DNA from: Nesterenkonia sphaerica
Lineage (GTDB): Bacteria > Actinomycetota > Actinomycetes > Actinomycetales > Micrococcaceae
Reading direction: 5' to 3'
Length of the DNA stretch: 64,000 nt
Assembly (NCBI RefSeq): GCF_005771565.1
Contig: NZ_VAWA01000003.1
Coordinates: 124,001-188,000, forward strand
The notes beneath the pieces are model-generated. The model ran no database searches and had not been told where the DNA came from. It saw only the letters and a list, made by a program, of their open reading frames with translations. Below are positions 43,821 to 52,815 of this stretch, piece after piece; position 1 is the first letter of the stretch, and each line of letters starts with the position of its first letter. Both the position numbers and the translations under genes were made by a program.

Positions 43821-44863
43821 CAGTGACCCCCTTCGCGTGCGTAGACGAAACTGCGCTCCACCGCTTCGAGCATTCGATCGATGTCAGGCAGATACCGTTG
43901 CTCCTGTCCGGAGGGCGGGTACGGCATGTGGAAACCGCCGACCCGAAGGACTGGGGCGGCGAGCCGGTGATAAGCGCGTTCCGAGACACGGGCTGCGATC
44001 TCAGCGCCGAAGCCACCGAACGTGGGCGCTTCGTGAGCGACGACGAGCCGCTGCGTCTTCGCAGCCGAACGTGCGATGGTCTCGTCGTCAAGGGGACTGA
44101 TCGAGCGAACGTCGATCACTTCCACACTGCGGCCCTGCCCTGCGGCCACCTCAGCAGCTGCTAAGGCAACCGGCACCAGAGGCCCATAGGTGGCGAGTGT
44201 GACATCGGTGCCCTTGCGCAGCACTTGGGCGGTGAAAGCGTCGGGAGCTGGGGTGTCGAGGTCCACTGCACCCTTGAGCCAGTACCGGCGTTTGGGCTCC
44301 AACACGATCACCGGATCAGTACTCTTGATCGCCTGGCGGGTCATCCAGTACGCGTCGTGGGGGTTCGACGGCGCGATGATACGCAGCCCGGCGGTGTGGG
44401 CGAATAAGGCTTCCGGGGACTCGGAATGGTGTTCGATCGACCCAATATGCCCGCCATAGGGCATACGGATAGTCACTGGCACGGTCACCGCACCGTTGGT
44501 GCGGTTATGCACTTTCGCCAGCTGGGTGGTGATCTGGTTGAACGCTGGGAACACGAAACCGTCGAACTGGATTTCGGCGACAGGGCGGTACCCGCGCATG
44601 GCCAGACCGATGCAGGATCCGATGATTCCCGACTCTGCCAAGGGGGAGTCGATGACGCGATCTGTGCCGAACTGGGACTGCAGCTTGTCGGTGACTCGGA
44701 AGACCCCTCCCAGGGCGCCGATGTCCTCTCCGATGAGCACCGTCTTGGGGTCGGCGGCGAGCTCGTCGGCCAATGCGCGGTTGATCGCTTTGGCCAGCGG
44801 CATAGTAGTGGGTGTCGACACAGCTTCCTTCTCTTGGGCGTCGACAGCTGCTTCGGCGCTCAC
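43820..44863 (-). CDS. bkdB: Branched-chain 2-oxoacid dehydrogenase E1 component, beta subunit
   Basis: 347 aa. PADKTVLIGEDIGALGGVFRVT and SPLAESGIIGSCIGLAMRGY are the E1 beta core, with VPVTIRMPYGGHIGSIEHHSESPEAL and the C-terminal swivel domain (SVEVIDVRSISPLDDETIA). Start is a GTG that overlaps the stop of E1 alpha in GTGA. It acts with E1 alpha in decarboxylation of the branched-chain oxoacid. Confidence 0.9.
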   Translation of the reverse strand: MSAEAAVDAQEKEAVSTPTTMPLAKAINRALADELAADPKTVLIGEDIGALGGVFRVTDKLQSQFGTDRVIDSPLAESGIIGSCIGLAMRGYRPVAEIQFDGFVFPAFNQITTQLAKVHNRTNGAVTVPVTIRMPYGGHIGSIEHHSESPEALFAHTAGLRIIAPSNPHDAYWMTRQAIKSTDPVIVLEPKRRYWLKGAVDLDTPAPDAFTAQVLRKGTDVTLATYGPLVPVALAAAEVAAGQGRSVEVIDVRSISPLDDETIARSAAKTQRLVVAHEAPTFGGFGAEIAARVSERAYHRLAAPVLRVGGFHMPYPPSGQEQRYLPDIDRMLEAVERSFVYAREGGH

Positions 44864-45999
44864 TTATCGCTCACCTGTCCCTCCTCGGCGAACCCGGCTT
44901 CATAGTCCTTCAGCCACGCTTTCTCCACCTCGACTTGCCGGTGCGGTTCGGCGTAGACGGTGTCGAAGATTCGCTCAAGAGGAATCGGCTCCAGGGAGTG
45001 CACCGCTGCGCGCAGGTCTTTGGCGAGCGCGGCGGCCTCCTGATCCACCTGCTCGGTGGCCTCGGCTGTCAGAATCGACTGGGCCTCCAGCCAGGTGCGG
45101 TAACGCAGAATGGGGTCGCGCCGCTTCCACGCCTCCAGCTCCTCCTGAGTGCGGTACTTTGTGGGGTCGTCAGCGGTGGTGTGCGCACCTATCCGGTAGG
45201 TGACGGCCTCCACGAGCTTCGGGCCGGCCCCTGCCCGGATCTGCTCTGCCATGTACTGCGTGACCGCGTATGTGGCCAGTACGTCATTGCCGTCCACCCG
45301 CAGACCTTCAAATCCGTACCCAGCGGCTCGGTGCGCCAGTGGCACTCGGGACTGAGTGTGCTGCGGCACCGAGATCGCCCACTGGTTGTTCTGGATGAAG
45401 TACAGCACCGGCAGCTCATAGGAGCTGGCGAAGACCATGGATTCGTGCGCATCACCTTGGCTGGTGGCACCATCGCCCAGGCACGCCACAACCAGCTCAT
45501 CCTCGGCACGCCCTTCATCCAGTGCTCCGGTCGCCAGATCCTGCTTGATGCCCATCGCCCAGCCCACGGCGTGCATCACCTGCGAGGCCAGCACTACCGA
45601 ATAGCCGTTGAAGTTGTATTTGTGCGGGTCCCAGCCGGTGTGCGTGGCCGCACGGAACATGCCCATCAGCTCTTCGGGCTTGACACCCCGGTACAGCGCC
45701 ATGGCGTGTTCACGGTACGTCGGGAAGACCCGGTCGGTGGGCTGCAGAGCAGCGATCACCCCTGTCTGCGCCGCTTCCTGCCCCAACGCCGGCACCCACA
45801 GCGCCAGCATTCCCTGTCGCTGAAGTGACGTTGCCTCGGTGTCGAACCGGCGCTCCAGCACCATGTGCCGGTACAGCTCACGCAGGGTCTCATCGTCGAG
45901 TCCCTCGATGTATCGGCTGAAGGTCGGGTGCTCGGTGAACGTCCCGTCCTCAGCAAGCAGCTGCACCGGGACAGGATCTGCCAAGTCAGCGCCCCTCAT
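44860..45999 (-). CDS. bkdA: Branched-chain 2-oxoacid dehydrogenase E1 component, alpha subunit
   Basis: 379 aa. Thiamine-diphosphate motif GDGATSQGDAHESMVFASSY and the subunit core FIQNNQWAISVPQHTQS, then VTYRIGAHTTADDPTKYRTQEE. I start at the ATG at 45999, which has GGGAG about ten bases upstream; an ATG at 46017 and GTG at 46023 are possible too. It follows the aminotransferase gene closely on the same strand. It decarboxylates branched-chain 2-oxoacids and passes acyl groups to E2. Confidence 0.9.
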   Translation of the reverse strand: MRGADLADPVPVQLLAEDGTFTEHPTFSRYIEGLDDETLRELYRHMVLERRFDTEATSLQRQGMLALWVPALGQEAAQTGVIAALQPTDRVFPTYREHAMALYRGVKPEELMGMFRAATHTGWDPHKYNFNGYSVVLASQVMHAVGWAMGIKQDLATGALDEGRAEDELVVACLGDGATSQGDAHESMVFASSYELPVLYFIQNNQWAISVPQHTQSRVPLAHRAAGYGFEGLRVDGNDVLATYAVTQYMAEQIRAGAGPKLVEAVTYRIGAHTTADDPTKYRTQEELEAWKRRDPILRYRTWLEAQSILTAEATEQVDQEAAALAKDLRAAVHSLEPIPLERIFDTVYAEPHRQVEVEKAWLKDYEAGFAEEGQVSDK

Positions 46000-46029
46000 G
46001 TGATCCACGTCTCCCATGGGCACATTGTT

Positions 46030-47136
46030 TCAGGAGACCCCTGGCCCGCCGCTGTAGGTTCTGCACAACTCGATGAAACGGTCATTGGCCTCCGGCTCTC
46101 CGATCGTGACACGGACTCCTTCACCGTCGAAGGGACGGACCGCAAGGGCTTGCGCGCCGGCTGCCTGGGCGAAGTCAACAGCCCCGGCGCCCAGCGGCAG
46201 CCAGACAAAATTGGCCTGAGTCTCAGGGATGGCCCACCCTGCTTGGCTCAGAGCGGCAACGACCCGCTCCCGCTCCTGGACAATGCTCTCCACCCGTTGG
46301 TTGACCTCGTCGAGATGCTCCAAGGAAGCGATGGCCGCGGCTTCAGCGACAGCGCTGACGGCAAAGGGCACTGCCACCTTACGCAGGTGCTCGGTGACGG
46401 CCGGCTGACCGATGGCATACCCCACTCGGAGTCCGGCCAGCCCGTGAGCTTTGGAGAAAGTGCGCAGGACCACCACATTGGGATGTTCGCGGTAGAGGGC
46501 GAGCGCGTCCACCGGGTCGTCGGACCGGACGAATTCGAGGTACGCCTCGTCGATGACCACCACCACGTGGGATGGGACGGTGGCGAGGAAGTCAGTGACT
46601 TCCTGGTGGCTCAGTGCCGGCCCGGTGGGGTTATTGGGAGTACAAAGAAGGATGACGCGGGTCCGGTCGGATATCGCCGCTGTCATGGCCTCCAGATTGT
46701 GGCGACCATCGTCCATCACCGGGACGGGGACGTCTTGGGCCCCAGCTGTGCGCACCACTATCGGGTAGGCCTCGAAGGAGCGCCATGCGTAGATGACCTC
46801 ATCCTGCTGGCCGTCGCTGCCGGTACCGGCGAAGGCGCTGATGAGCTGGGTCAGCGCGCCCAGGCTTCCGGCCCCGGTGACGATGTCCTCGAAGGGTACC
46901 GCCAGATGCTCCGCCAGGGCTGCACGCAGCTGCTCCGCTCCCGGGTTGGGGTAGCGGTGCAGGGTGGTGACATCACGAACAGCCTGAGCTGCGGCCGGGG
47001 CGGGACCCCAGGGATTCTCGTTCGACGAGAGCTTGTAGGGAGTGTAGCCCTCCGCTGCTTTGGGCGGTTTTCCTGCGCTGTAAGCGGGAAGTGCGGCGAC
47101 CGCCTCGCGCGGCGATACGGGGGATGTGGTGTGCAC
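46030..47136 (-). CDS. HisC-type aminotransferase (histidinol-phosphate or aromatic aminotransferase)
   Basis: 368 aa PLP enzyme, fold type I. TPYKLSSNENPWGP is the N-terminal signature, VILLCTPNNPTGP and VVIDEAYLEFV follow, and Lys229 in LRTFSKAHGLAGLRVGYAIG carries the cofactor. It lies upstream of the branched-chain dehydrogenase operon and not in a his operon. The related family members include aromatic-amino-acid aminotransferases (Pat) of Corynebacterium. AAGGA eight bases before the GTG start. Confidence 0.85.
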   Translation of the reverse strand: MHTTSPVSPREAVAALPAYSAGKPPKAAEGYTPYKLSSNENPWGPAPAAAQAVRDVTTLHRYPNPGAEQLRAALAEHLAVPFEDIVTGAGSLGALTQLISAFAGTGSDGQQDEVIYAWRSFEAYPIVVRTAGAQDVPVPVMDDGRHNLEAMTAAISDRTRVILLCTPNNPTGPALSHQEVTDFLATVPSHVVVVIDEAYLEFVRSDDPVDALALYREHPNVVVLRTFSKAHGLAGLRVGYAIGQPAVTEHLRKVAVPFAVSAVAEAAAIASLEHLDEVNQRVESIVQERERVVAALSQAGWAIPETQANFVWLPLGAGAVDFAQAAGAQALAVRPFDGEGVRVTIGEPEANDRFIELCRTYSGGPGVS

Positions 47137-47171
47137 GGGGAAATTCCTTGCTGTCCTGTGGCCATGAGAAG

Positions 47172-47570
47172 ATGCGTTCTGTGAGAATCCTACTGGCGAT
47201 TTTGCTCAATGCGCTGGCACTGGCCGCTGCCGCTGTGCTCGTTCCCGGGATCCGACTCGAGGGGTGGGGCCCGGGGCTGATCGACACCGTGCTGGCCTAC
47301 GGCATTGTGGGGGCGGTCTTCGGCGTGGTGAATGTGGTCATCAAGCCGATCGTCACCACTCTGTCGCTGCCCATTACGTGTCTGACCCTGGGCTTGTTCG
47401 CCATTGTGATCAATGGGCTGATGCTGATGCTCACCGCGTGGCTGACCACCTTCACTCCCGTGGCGTTCGTGGTGGAGAGCTTCTTCTGGGACGCGGTGTT
47501 GGGTGCGATTGTGGTGGCGGTGGTCTCGGCGCTGCTGAACCAGTTCGTGGTTTCGCCCCAGCGGGCCTAG
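47172..47570 (+). CDS. Phage-holin-4-2-like small membrane protein
   Basis: 132 aa with four transmembrane segments (ILLAILLNALALAAAAVLVP, LAYGIVGAVFGVVNVVIKPI, LTLGLFAIVINGLMLMLTAW and a last one AVLGAIVVAVVSALLNQFVV). The name is from a protein family found in many bacterial genomes; nothing else here is phage-like. The frame opens further upstream (47091), but that part runs into the divergent aminotransferase gene. The start could also be GTG at 47181. Confidence 0.72.
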   Translation: MRSVRILLAILLNALALAAAAVLVPGIRLEGWGPGLIDTVLAYGIVGAVFGVVNVVIKPIVTTLSLPITCLTLGLFAIVINGLMLMLTAWLTTFTPVAFVVESFFWDAVLGAIVVAVVSALLNQFVVSPQRA

Positions 47571-49082
47571 TCATTCCTGGGGCAGCCGACGCAGCTGGTC
47601 CGCGCCCTCCCGCAGGGCTTCGTTGAGATAGTCGAGGTCGTCGAGACCCTCCGCCTCCCACGGCAACAGGTGCTCCGGGGTGTCCATAGCCTGCCAGTGT
47701 GAGTCGAAGACGTGGGTCTCGATCTCTGCGTCAAACATCAGTTGGGCTCGAAATTCGTCCATGTGCTGCTGCTGCGCGGGCTCCAGCCATGCGGAGTTTT
47801 GGTGCTCCATCAGCTTGATGGCCTCTAGATTGTGCTCCCAGGTGTGCGCGGATCCGGCGATCGACTCCACAGTGCTGTCCGGGTTCTGGTGACTGTATTC
47901 GATCACCATCCGCTCTGCGGAGAGTTCATGCCGGTCACCGGTGATGTGCGGGACCGGGTCGCGGGCGTCCTCCAAGTGGGTGACCTTGACGCCCGTCCGG
48001 GTAGGCCCGCTGGTGGCTGGGCTGCCGACCGTGGTCACCGCACGCAGCGCATACTGCTGGTGGAACTCTTTGCTCTTCGCCATATTGGTCGCATGCAGAC
48101 CGCCGAGGCTGAAGCCTGTCATGAAGACCTCCGCACCCTCAGGTGCCCCGACTTCAGTGAGGGCGTCAGTCACCGCGCTGGTCATATGCACGGAGTCATT
48201 GGTCAGGCCATCAATGAGGCTCAAGGGGCTGCGCCCGTGACCGGTGGCGAGGCCGTCGACCTTCAGTCCCGGAAGGTGGACAGCGTAGGCGGGCTCCATG
48301 TTCGGCCGCGGAATGACGGAGACGGCAATATCTCCATGCTCACTCGAGCCGCCGACCGACTCCAGGTAACCCGCCAGCGTGCCGTCGGGCTGGTGGCGGA
48401 ACGTATGGGTGGCATCAGCGGTGAGTACGTGTTCATTGCGCCCCATCAGTGCAGGCATCAGCCCGGCGTGGTTTTCCACCGCGATGACCGTGCTCAGCAG
48501 CACCTCCAGTGTGGGGTACTTTCGCAGCAGCAGATCAGCACCCCGGCCTCCTCCGGAGACCAGCGCGGTGGCGAACCAGTCATAGGTGAAGCTCCGGTCA
48601 CCCTCTGGATGCGCCAGGTGCTCTAACGCGATACTTCCTTCGATCCCCCGAACCCCCAGGTGGAACCATTGGTGGACGCTGACCTCCGCCTCCCGGTAGG
48701 ACTGGTGGGCGTGTTCGATCCCGTCGACTCCCTCCCGGAGAAGCAGCTCGGTGGCCGCAGTGGAAAACACCAGCCTGCCCAGGCGTGCGTGCCACCCGGG
48801 GACCTTCCAGTGCAGGTGGGCGAACCCGCTGCCGGAAAAGTCCTCATAGACACCGATGGTCTTCCGGCGCAGCTCGGTGAAGGACTGTCCGGCCTGCTGA
48901 ATGTGAGCCGAGGAAGCCCGCAGGGATTCCCATTCAAGGTTGATCCGTGTGGGACCTCCGGAGGTATGGACGCGGAAGGGCGGTGTGCGCGGCCCGTGTT
49001 CGGCGGAGTGCTGCAGCACGGAGGCGTTATTGCCGTGGACCCCACCCACCACGGGGAGGTCACCTATCGTGTTCAGTGGCAT
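47571..49082 (-). CDS. Alpha/beta-hydrolase-like protein paired with a WXG100-like partner
   Basis: 503 aa, no clear signal peptide. Residues 1-110 are helical with no recognised family. The nucleophile elbow EVFMTGFSLGGLHATNM (GxSxG) is at about 320; ALRAVTTVGSPATSG and a GDRHELSAE region follow. It is about 35 bases downstream of the short WXG-like gene. The pair resembles an exported lipase/esterase with its helical N-terminal targeting partner; the substrate is unknown. Confidence 0.55.
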   Translation of the reverse strand: MPLNTIGDLPVVGGVHGNNASVLQHSAEHGPRTPPFRVHTSGGPTRINLEWESLRASSAHIQQAGQSFTELRRKTIGVYEDFSGSGFAHLHWKVPGWHARLGRLVFSTAATELLLREGVDGIEHAHQSYREAEVSVHQWFHLGVRGIEGSIALEHLAHPEGDRSFTYDWFATALVSGGGRGADLLLRKYPTLEVLLSTVIAVENHAGLMPALMGRNEHVLTADATHTFRHQPDGTLAGYLESVGGSSEHGDIAVSVIPRPNMEPAYAVHLPGLKVDGLATGHGRSPLSLIDGLTNDSVHMTSAVTDALTEVGAPEGAEVFMTGFSLGGLHATNMAKSKEFHQQYALRAVTTVGSPATSGPTRTGVKVTHLEDARDPVPHITGDRHELSAERMVIEYSHQNPDSTVESIAGSAHTWEHNLEAIKLMEHQNSAWLEPAQQQHMDEFRAQLMFDAEIETHVFDSHWQAMDTPEHLLPWEAEGLDDLDYLNEALREGADQLRRLPQE

Positions 49083-49117
49083 GAGCGGCCACCCGGGCTC
49101 GTCGACGGTCTCACGGC

Positions 49118-49579
49118 TCAGCGCAGCATCTGCTCCAGCACAGTGGGGATCCCGCCGTGCCGATCAATGAATTCCGTGAATCGCGCAGCACTGCTGCTCA
49201 GGGCCTCCGTTGAATCCCGCCAAAGCCCCTCGACCCAATCGCCAGCAGCCTCCAGTCCGGCAGGGACGCCGTTGGTCAGACTGAGCAGTGATCCCAAATA
49301 GCGAGCTTGCTGGGCGTAGGAGCGAAGGTCAGCGGCGATGCCATCGGCCTCCGCGGCCAGAGCAGCCACTTCAGTCATCATCAGTTCTGCCGGGGCCCGC
49401 AGCAGGGCGAGCACTGAACGGTAGGCGTCGCTGGTCATGGAGTCCCAATTGACCTCTTTCGCCGCGTCGAGCTCGGCCAAGTAGTCGGGAAGCCGAGCAA
49501 GCACGGCGCGAAGCTGCCCTGCCGCAGCCTCGTAGCCCTCTGCCGCCCGGTCCAGCTCTGCCGGGACACTTGTGATCAT
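49118..49579 (-). CDS. WXG100-like helical protein
   Basis: 153 aa, almost wholly helical. VNWDSMTSDAYRSVL holds a W-x-x-M/x turn between two helices, in the position where ESAT-6 family members have WxG (here WDS), followed by ALAAEADGIAADLRSYAQQA. GGGAGG stands five bases before the ATG. It is the upstream partner of the 503-residue hydrolase-like protein. It is not a close ESAT-6 homologue, and no type VII secretion gene is in the window. Confidence 0.55.
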   Translation of the reverse strand: MITSVPAELDRAAEGYEAAAGQLRAVLARLPDYLAELDAAKEVNWDSMTSDAYRSVLALLRAPAELMMTEVAALAAEADGIAADLRSYAQQARYLGSLLSLTNGVPAGLEAAGDWVEGLWRDSTEALSSSAARFTEFIDRHGGIPTVLEQMLR

Positions 49580-49750
49580 CGGTGCCTCCCTCGGTGCTGA
49601 TCTGGGGCCTGCTGGCCCAATGAGTGCTCAAGGTGAGCCTAGGAAGGGCCGCGGCGCCTCGCGGCGTCGTCAACGCATCTGAGAGTCGCACGGCGCGCCG
49701 AGCCTGCGCTTGGGACCCTGGGGATAACGCCGGACTTCAGCCGTGGAAGA

Positions 49751-51166
49751 ATGACGCCTATGACCCGTGTTTCTCTTGCTGCTGCTGAACCTGTCATCGC
49801 CCTCGGCCCCTTGGACGGGCGCTACCGGCCAGCCACCTCCGGACTCGTGGACCACCTCTCCGAGGCGGCACTGAACCGAAACCGGATTCACGTAGAGGTG
49901 GAGTGGTTCATTCACCTGTGTCAGCAGCAGGTCCTGCCAGGTCTGCCCGCGCTGACCGCTGAGCAGCTCACCCAGCTGCGCCAGATGGTCGAGACCTTCG
50001 GCCCGGAGGAAGTCGCGGAACTGGCCAGCATTGAGGCCCAGACGGTCCACGATGTCAAGGCAGTCGAGTACTTCATCGTGCGCCGTCTGGACAGCTTGGG
50101 GCTGGGCAATCTGGCGCCTGTGGTGCACTTCGCATGCACCTCGGAGGACATCAACAACCTGGCCTACGCGGTGGGCATCCGCGACGCCGTCACCACTGTG
50201 TGGCTTCCTGCAGCCCGGGGGACACTGCGGAAGCTGGAGAGTCTGGTCGACGACGCCGCCACCACCGCGATGCTCTCACGCACACACGGCCAGCCTGCCA
50301 CCCCCACCACACTGGGCAAGGAGATCGCCGTCTTTGTGCACCGGCTGAAGCGGCAGCTGGATCGAATTGAGCGGCAGGAGTACCTGGGGAAGATCAATGG
50401 AGCCACCGGGACCTATGCTGCTCATCTCACGGCCGCCCCGGAGGTCGACTGGCCCCAGGTGGCGAAATCGTTTGTGGAGCACCTTGGGCTGACGTTCAAT
50501 CCGCTGACCACCCAGATCGAGTCTCACGATTATCAGGCTGAGCTCTATGCGGATGTGGCGCGCTTCAACCGCATCCTGCACGGACTGTGTGTGGATGTCT
50601 GGAGCTACATCAGCATCGGATTCTTCCGGCAGATCCCGGTGGCCGGGGCCACCGGCTCCTCCACGATGCCGCATAAGGTGAACCCGATCCGATTCGAAAA
50701 TGCCGAGGCCAACCTGGAGATCTCCAATGCACTGCTGGATTCGCTTGGAGCCACGCTGGTGGAATCCCGCTGGCAGCGGGATCTGACGGACTCCTCTGGC
50801 CAGCGGAACATCGGCACTGCCCTGGGGCACTCGGTGCTTGCGCTGAGCAATGTCTCTAAAGGCCTGGGCCAGCTCGACGTCGCCGAAGACGTCATTGCCG
50901 CTGACCTGGACGCGAACTGGGAGGTCCTCGGCGAAGCGATCCAAACGGTGATGCGCGCTGAGGCTGTCGCGGGGGTGCCCGGAATGGACAATCCATATGA
51001 GCGGCTGAAGGAGCTGACCCGCGGCCGCCGGGTGGATGCACAGAAGCTCAAAGAGTTCGTCTCCGGGCTGGGCCTGTCGGCCCAGGCTGAGCAGCGGCTG
51101 AAGAACCTCACCCCCGCGGACTACACCGGCCTCGCGGCTGATCTGGCGCAGCAGCACCGGGGATGA
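49751..51166 (+). CDS. purB: Adenylosuccinate lyase
   Basis: 471 aa from 49751; the ATG at 49760 is as likely. It cleaves SAICAR and adenylosuccinate in purine synthesis. The N-terminal region ALGPLDGRYRPATSGLVDHL, the block VKAVEYFIVRR, the TSEDINN motif and the signature SSTMPHKVNPIRFENAEANL are all clear, as is the SRTHGQPATP region. The length fits the long PurB form. It lies far from purSQL and is probably expressed on its own. Confidence 0.95.
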   Translation: MTPMTRVSLAAAEPVIALGPLDGRYRPATSGLVDHLSEAALNRNRIHVEVEWFIHLCQQQVLPGLPALTAEQLTQLRQMVETFGPEEVAELASIEAQTVHDVKAVEYFIVRRLDSLGLGNLAPVVHFACTSEDINNLAYAVGIRDAVTTVWLPAARGTLRKLESLVDDAATTAMLSRTHGQPATPTTLGKEIAVFVHRLKRQLDRIERQEYLGKINGATGTYAAHLTAAPEVDWPQVAKSFVEHLGLTFNPLTTQIESHDYQAELYADVARFNRILHGLCVDVWSYISIGFFRQIPVAGATGSSTMPHKVNPIRFENAEANLEISNALLDSLGATLVESRWQRDLTDSSGQRNIGTALGHSVLALSNVSKGLGQLDVAEDVIAADLDANWEVLGEAIQTVMRAEAVAGVPGMDNPYERLKELTRGRRVDAQKLKEFVSGLGLSAQAEQRLKNLTPADYTGLAADLAQQHRG

Positions 51167-51192
51167 GCCAGAGCCTCGCGCTCAATATCACG

Positions 51193-51897
51193 TCAGTGGC
51201 TGCGGCGACTCCCCCAGCGGAGGCGGTCAATGAGCCACATACCAGACGCGAGTGCTAAGAAGCCTATGAGTATCGCGCCCACATAGGGCGCCACGGCGCC
51301 CAGCCCCATCCCTGGAACATCCAAGATGGTGTAGGGATACCAGTCCAACACCGGACCGCGCAGCAGCGTCACCGCCAGCCAGAGCAGCGGCAGGACCGTG
51401 GACCCAGCCACCACCCGCCCCGTCAGATGACCGTGGGGCCCCAGCACCAGCCACACCAGCGGTGCCAGGATGGGCACGGCCACGTGCAGCACCTGGTCGT
51501 GGAACAGCCAGATTCCGGCGAGTTCCCCCTCAGTGCGCAGCAGGAGGTTGAACACCACCCCAGTGATAACCACCTGGACTGTGCCCGCCAGGCGCACGCT
51601 GTGAAACACCGCTGAGGTGCGATGCGGCCGAAGGCTCAACTGCACGGACGTGACACAAACCAGAAGTGCTGAGAGGAATGTGAAGTACGCCGGCTGGTTC
51701 AGCAGATGCGGCCAGCCAGCTGCGAAACCGCCGGAGTAGCCTACGCCCGGGGGCAGCTGGCTGGCCGTGGTCCATCCCAGATACAGCGAACTGAGCAGCC
51801 CGGCAGCACACAGCGCCGCGACCGCTGCGTGAACGCACCGGGCAGCGGCAGAATACTGCCAGCTGAGGGCATCAGATGTGGACTTCGATGTCGGCAT
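51193..51897 (-). CDS. Pr6Pr-family membrane protein
   Basis: 234 aa from ATG at 51897; six membrane segments. The pattern is that of the Pr6Pr (FAR-17a/AIG1-like) family: HLLNQPAYFTFLSALLVCVT, then HDQVLHVAVPILAPLVWLVL and LDWYPYTILDVPGMGLGAVA. The gene start overlaps the end of the SurA-like lipoprotein gene by 26 bases on the same strand. A longer open frame goes into that gene but is not coding there. Function unknown. Confidence 0.72.
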   Translation of the reverse strand: MPTSKSTSDALSWQYSAAARCVHAAVAALCAAGLLSSLYLGWTTASQLPPGVGYSGGFAAGWPHLLNQPAYFTFLSALLVCVTSVQLSLRPHRTSAVFHSVRLAGTVQVVITGVVFNLLLRTEGELAGIWLFHDQVLHVAVPILAPLVWLVLGPHGHLTGRVVAGSTVLPLLWLAVTLLRGPVLDWYPYTILDVPGMGLGAVAPYVGAILIGFLALASGMWLIDRLRWGSRRSH

Positions 51898-52684
51898 CCT
51901 CACGGAGGTCGTCGATGTGGGCCAGGATGGCTTCGTTTTCCTTCTGGGCCTCAAGCTGCTCCTCGATCTGCGGGCGCAGCTCCTCCAGGGATGGGACGTC
52001 CGAGTCCTGGCCTTCCTCGCCTTCCATCTCCTGCATGGCTTCCTGCTGGGCGACCTGCTCCTCGTAGGCGTCTTCGATCTCTTCCTCGGAGGGTTCCTCA
52101 ACGTCCTGAGTCTCCAGCAGCTGGCTGATCATCACCTCCTGGGCGACCTCTTCGCGCAGCTCCTCCTCGCTGATACCCTGCTCTTCGGCAAGGTCAATCA
52201 CTTCCTCGACAGTGTCCAGGTCATTGCGCTCCGCGAGGGATTCAAGCTCCTGCTCGACCTCCTCCTCGCTTGCTTCGTGCCCGGACTCTTCGGCCTCCTG
52301 GGTCAGCAGCTCAACTCCGATGAGGCTTTCGAGGATCTGATCTTCGAGTGCGTCCTCATCGACAGGCTCACCAGACATCTGGGCCTGCATTGCCATCTGC
52401 TGGTACTGCTGCTCATAGGCGGTGCTGTACTGCTCACCGCTGATCTCTTCGCCGTTGACTTCTGCCACGACGTCGGGCACGTCCTCCAGCTCAGGCTCGG
52501 GCATCTCCTGATGGGGATCCTCCCCCGCTTCTGCGCCCTCATCGGGTGCGCCCCCGGTGTCAGTCTGCTCAACCGCCTCTCCCTCGTCCTGGGCGGCGTC
52601 GTCGTTTTCACAGGCGGCCAGTCCGAAAAGCAGAGCTGCCGCGGCCACCGACGTGACCAGCTTCTTACCGTGCACAATGTCCAT
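51872..52684 (-). CDS. SurA N-terminal-domain lipoprotein, very acidic
   Basis: 270 aa. Signal peptide KKLVTSVAAAALLFGLAAC with lipobox Cys25. A short acidic linker precedes a helical region matching SurA N-terminal chaperone domains (VAEVNGEEISGEQYSTAYEQ, then LEDQILESLIGVELLTQEAE). Long runs of Glu/Asp occur (EEEVEQELESLAERNDL). The parvulin PPIase domain of full SurA/PrsA is missing. AAGGAGG stands nine bases upstream of the ATG. An extracytoplasmic folding chaperone is the likely role. Confidence 0.78.
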   Translation of the reverse strand: MDIVHGKKLVTSVAAAALLFGLAACENDDAAQDEGEAVEQTDTGGAPDEGAEAGEDPHQEMPEPELEDVPDVVAEVNGEEISGEQYSTAYEQQYQQMAMQAQMSGEPVDEDALEDQILESLIGVELLTQEAEESGHEASEEEVEQELESLAERNDLDTVEEVIDLAEEQGISEEELREEVAQEVMISQLLETQDVEEPSEEEIEDAYEEQVAQQEAMQEMEGEEGQDSDVPSLEELRPQIEEQLEAQKENEAILAHIDDLREDADIEVHI

Positions 52685-52815
52685 TGCCCAGTACCTCCTT
52701 ATTGCGGGCGAACACGCAGGGTAGCAGTTCTGGCGCAACAGGGCATTCAGGGAGAAATCAGGCACCGGATGGACCCTGGAAACATCACAGTGATGCAACC
52801 CGAGAGGCCTTCGGA

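Noticed and set aside
45865-47184. Plus-strand frame of 439 codons opposite the HisC-type aminotransferase
   Set aside because: Antisense to a clear PLP enzyme; no known motif and unlikely composition.
47172-47570. Prophage holin because of the family name
   Set aside because: No other phage genes are nearby; this family is common as an ordinary membrane protein in bacterial chromosomes.
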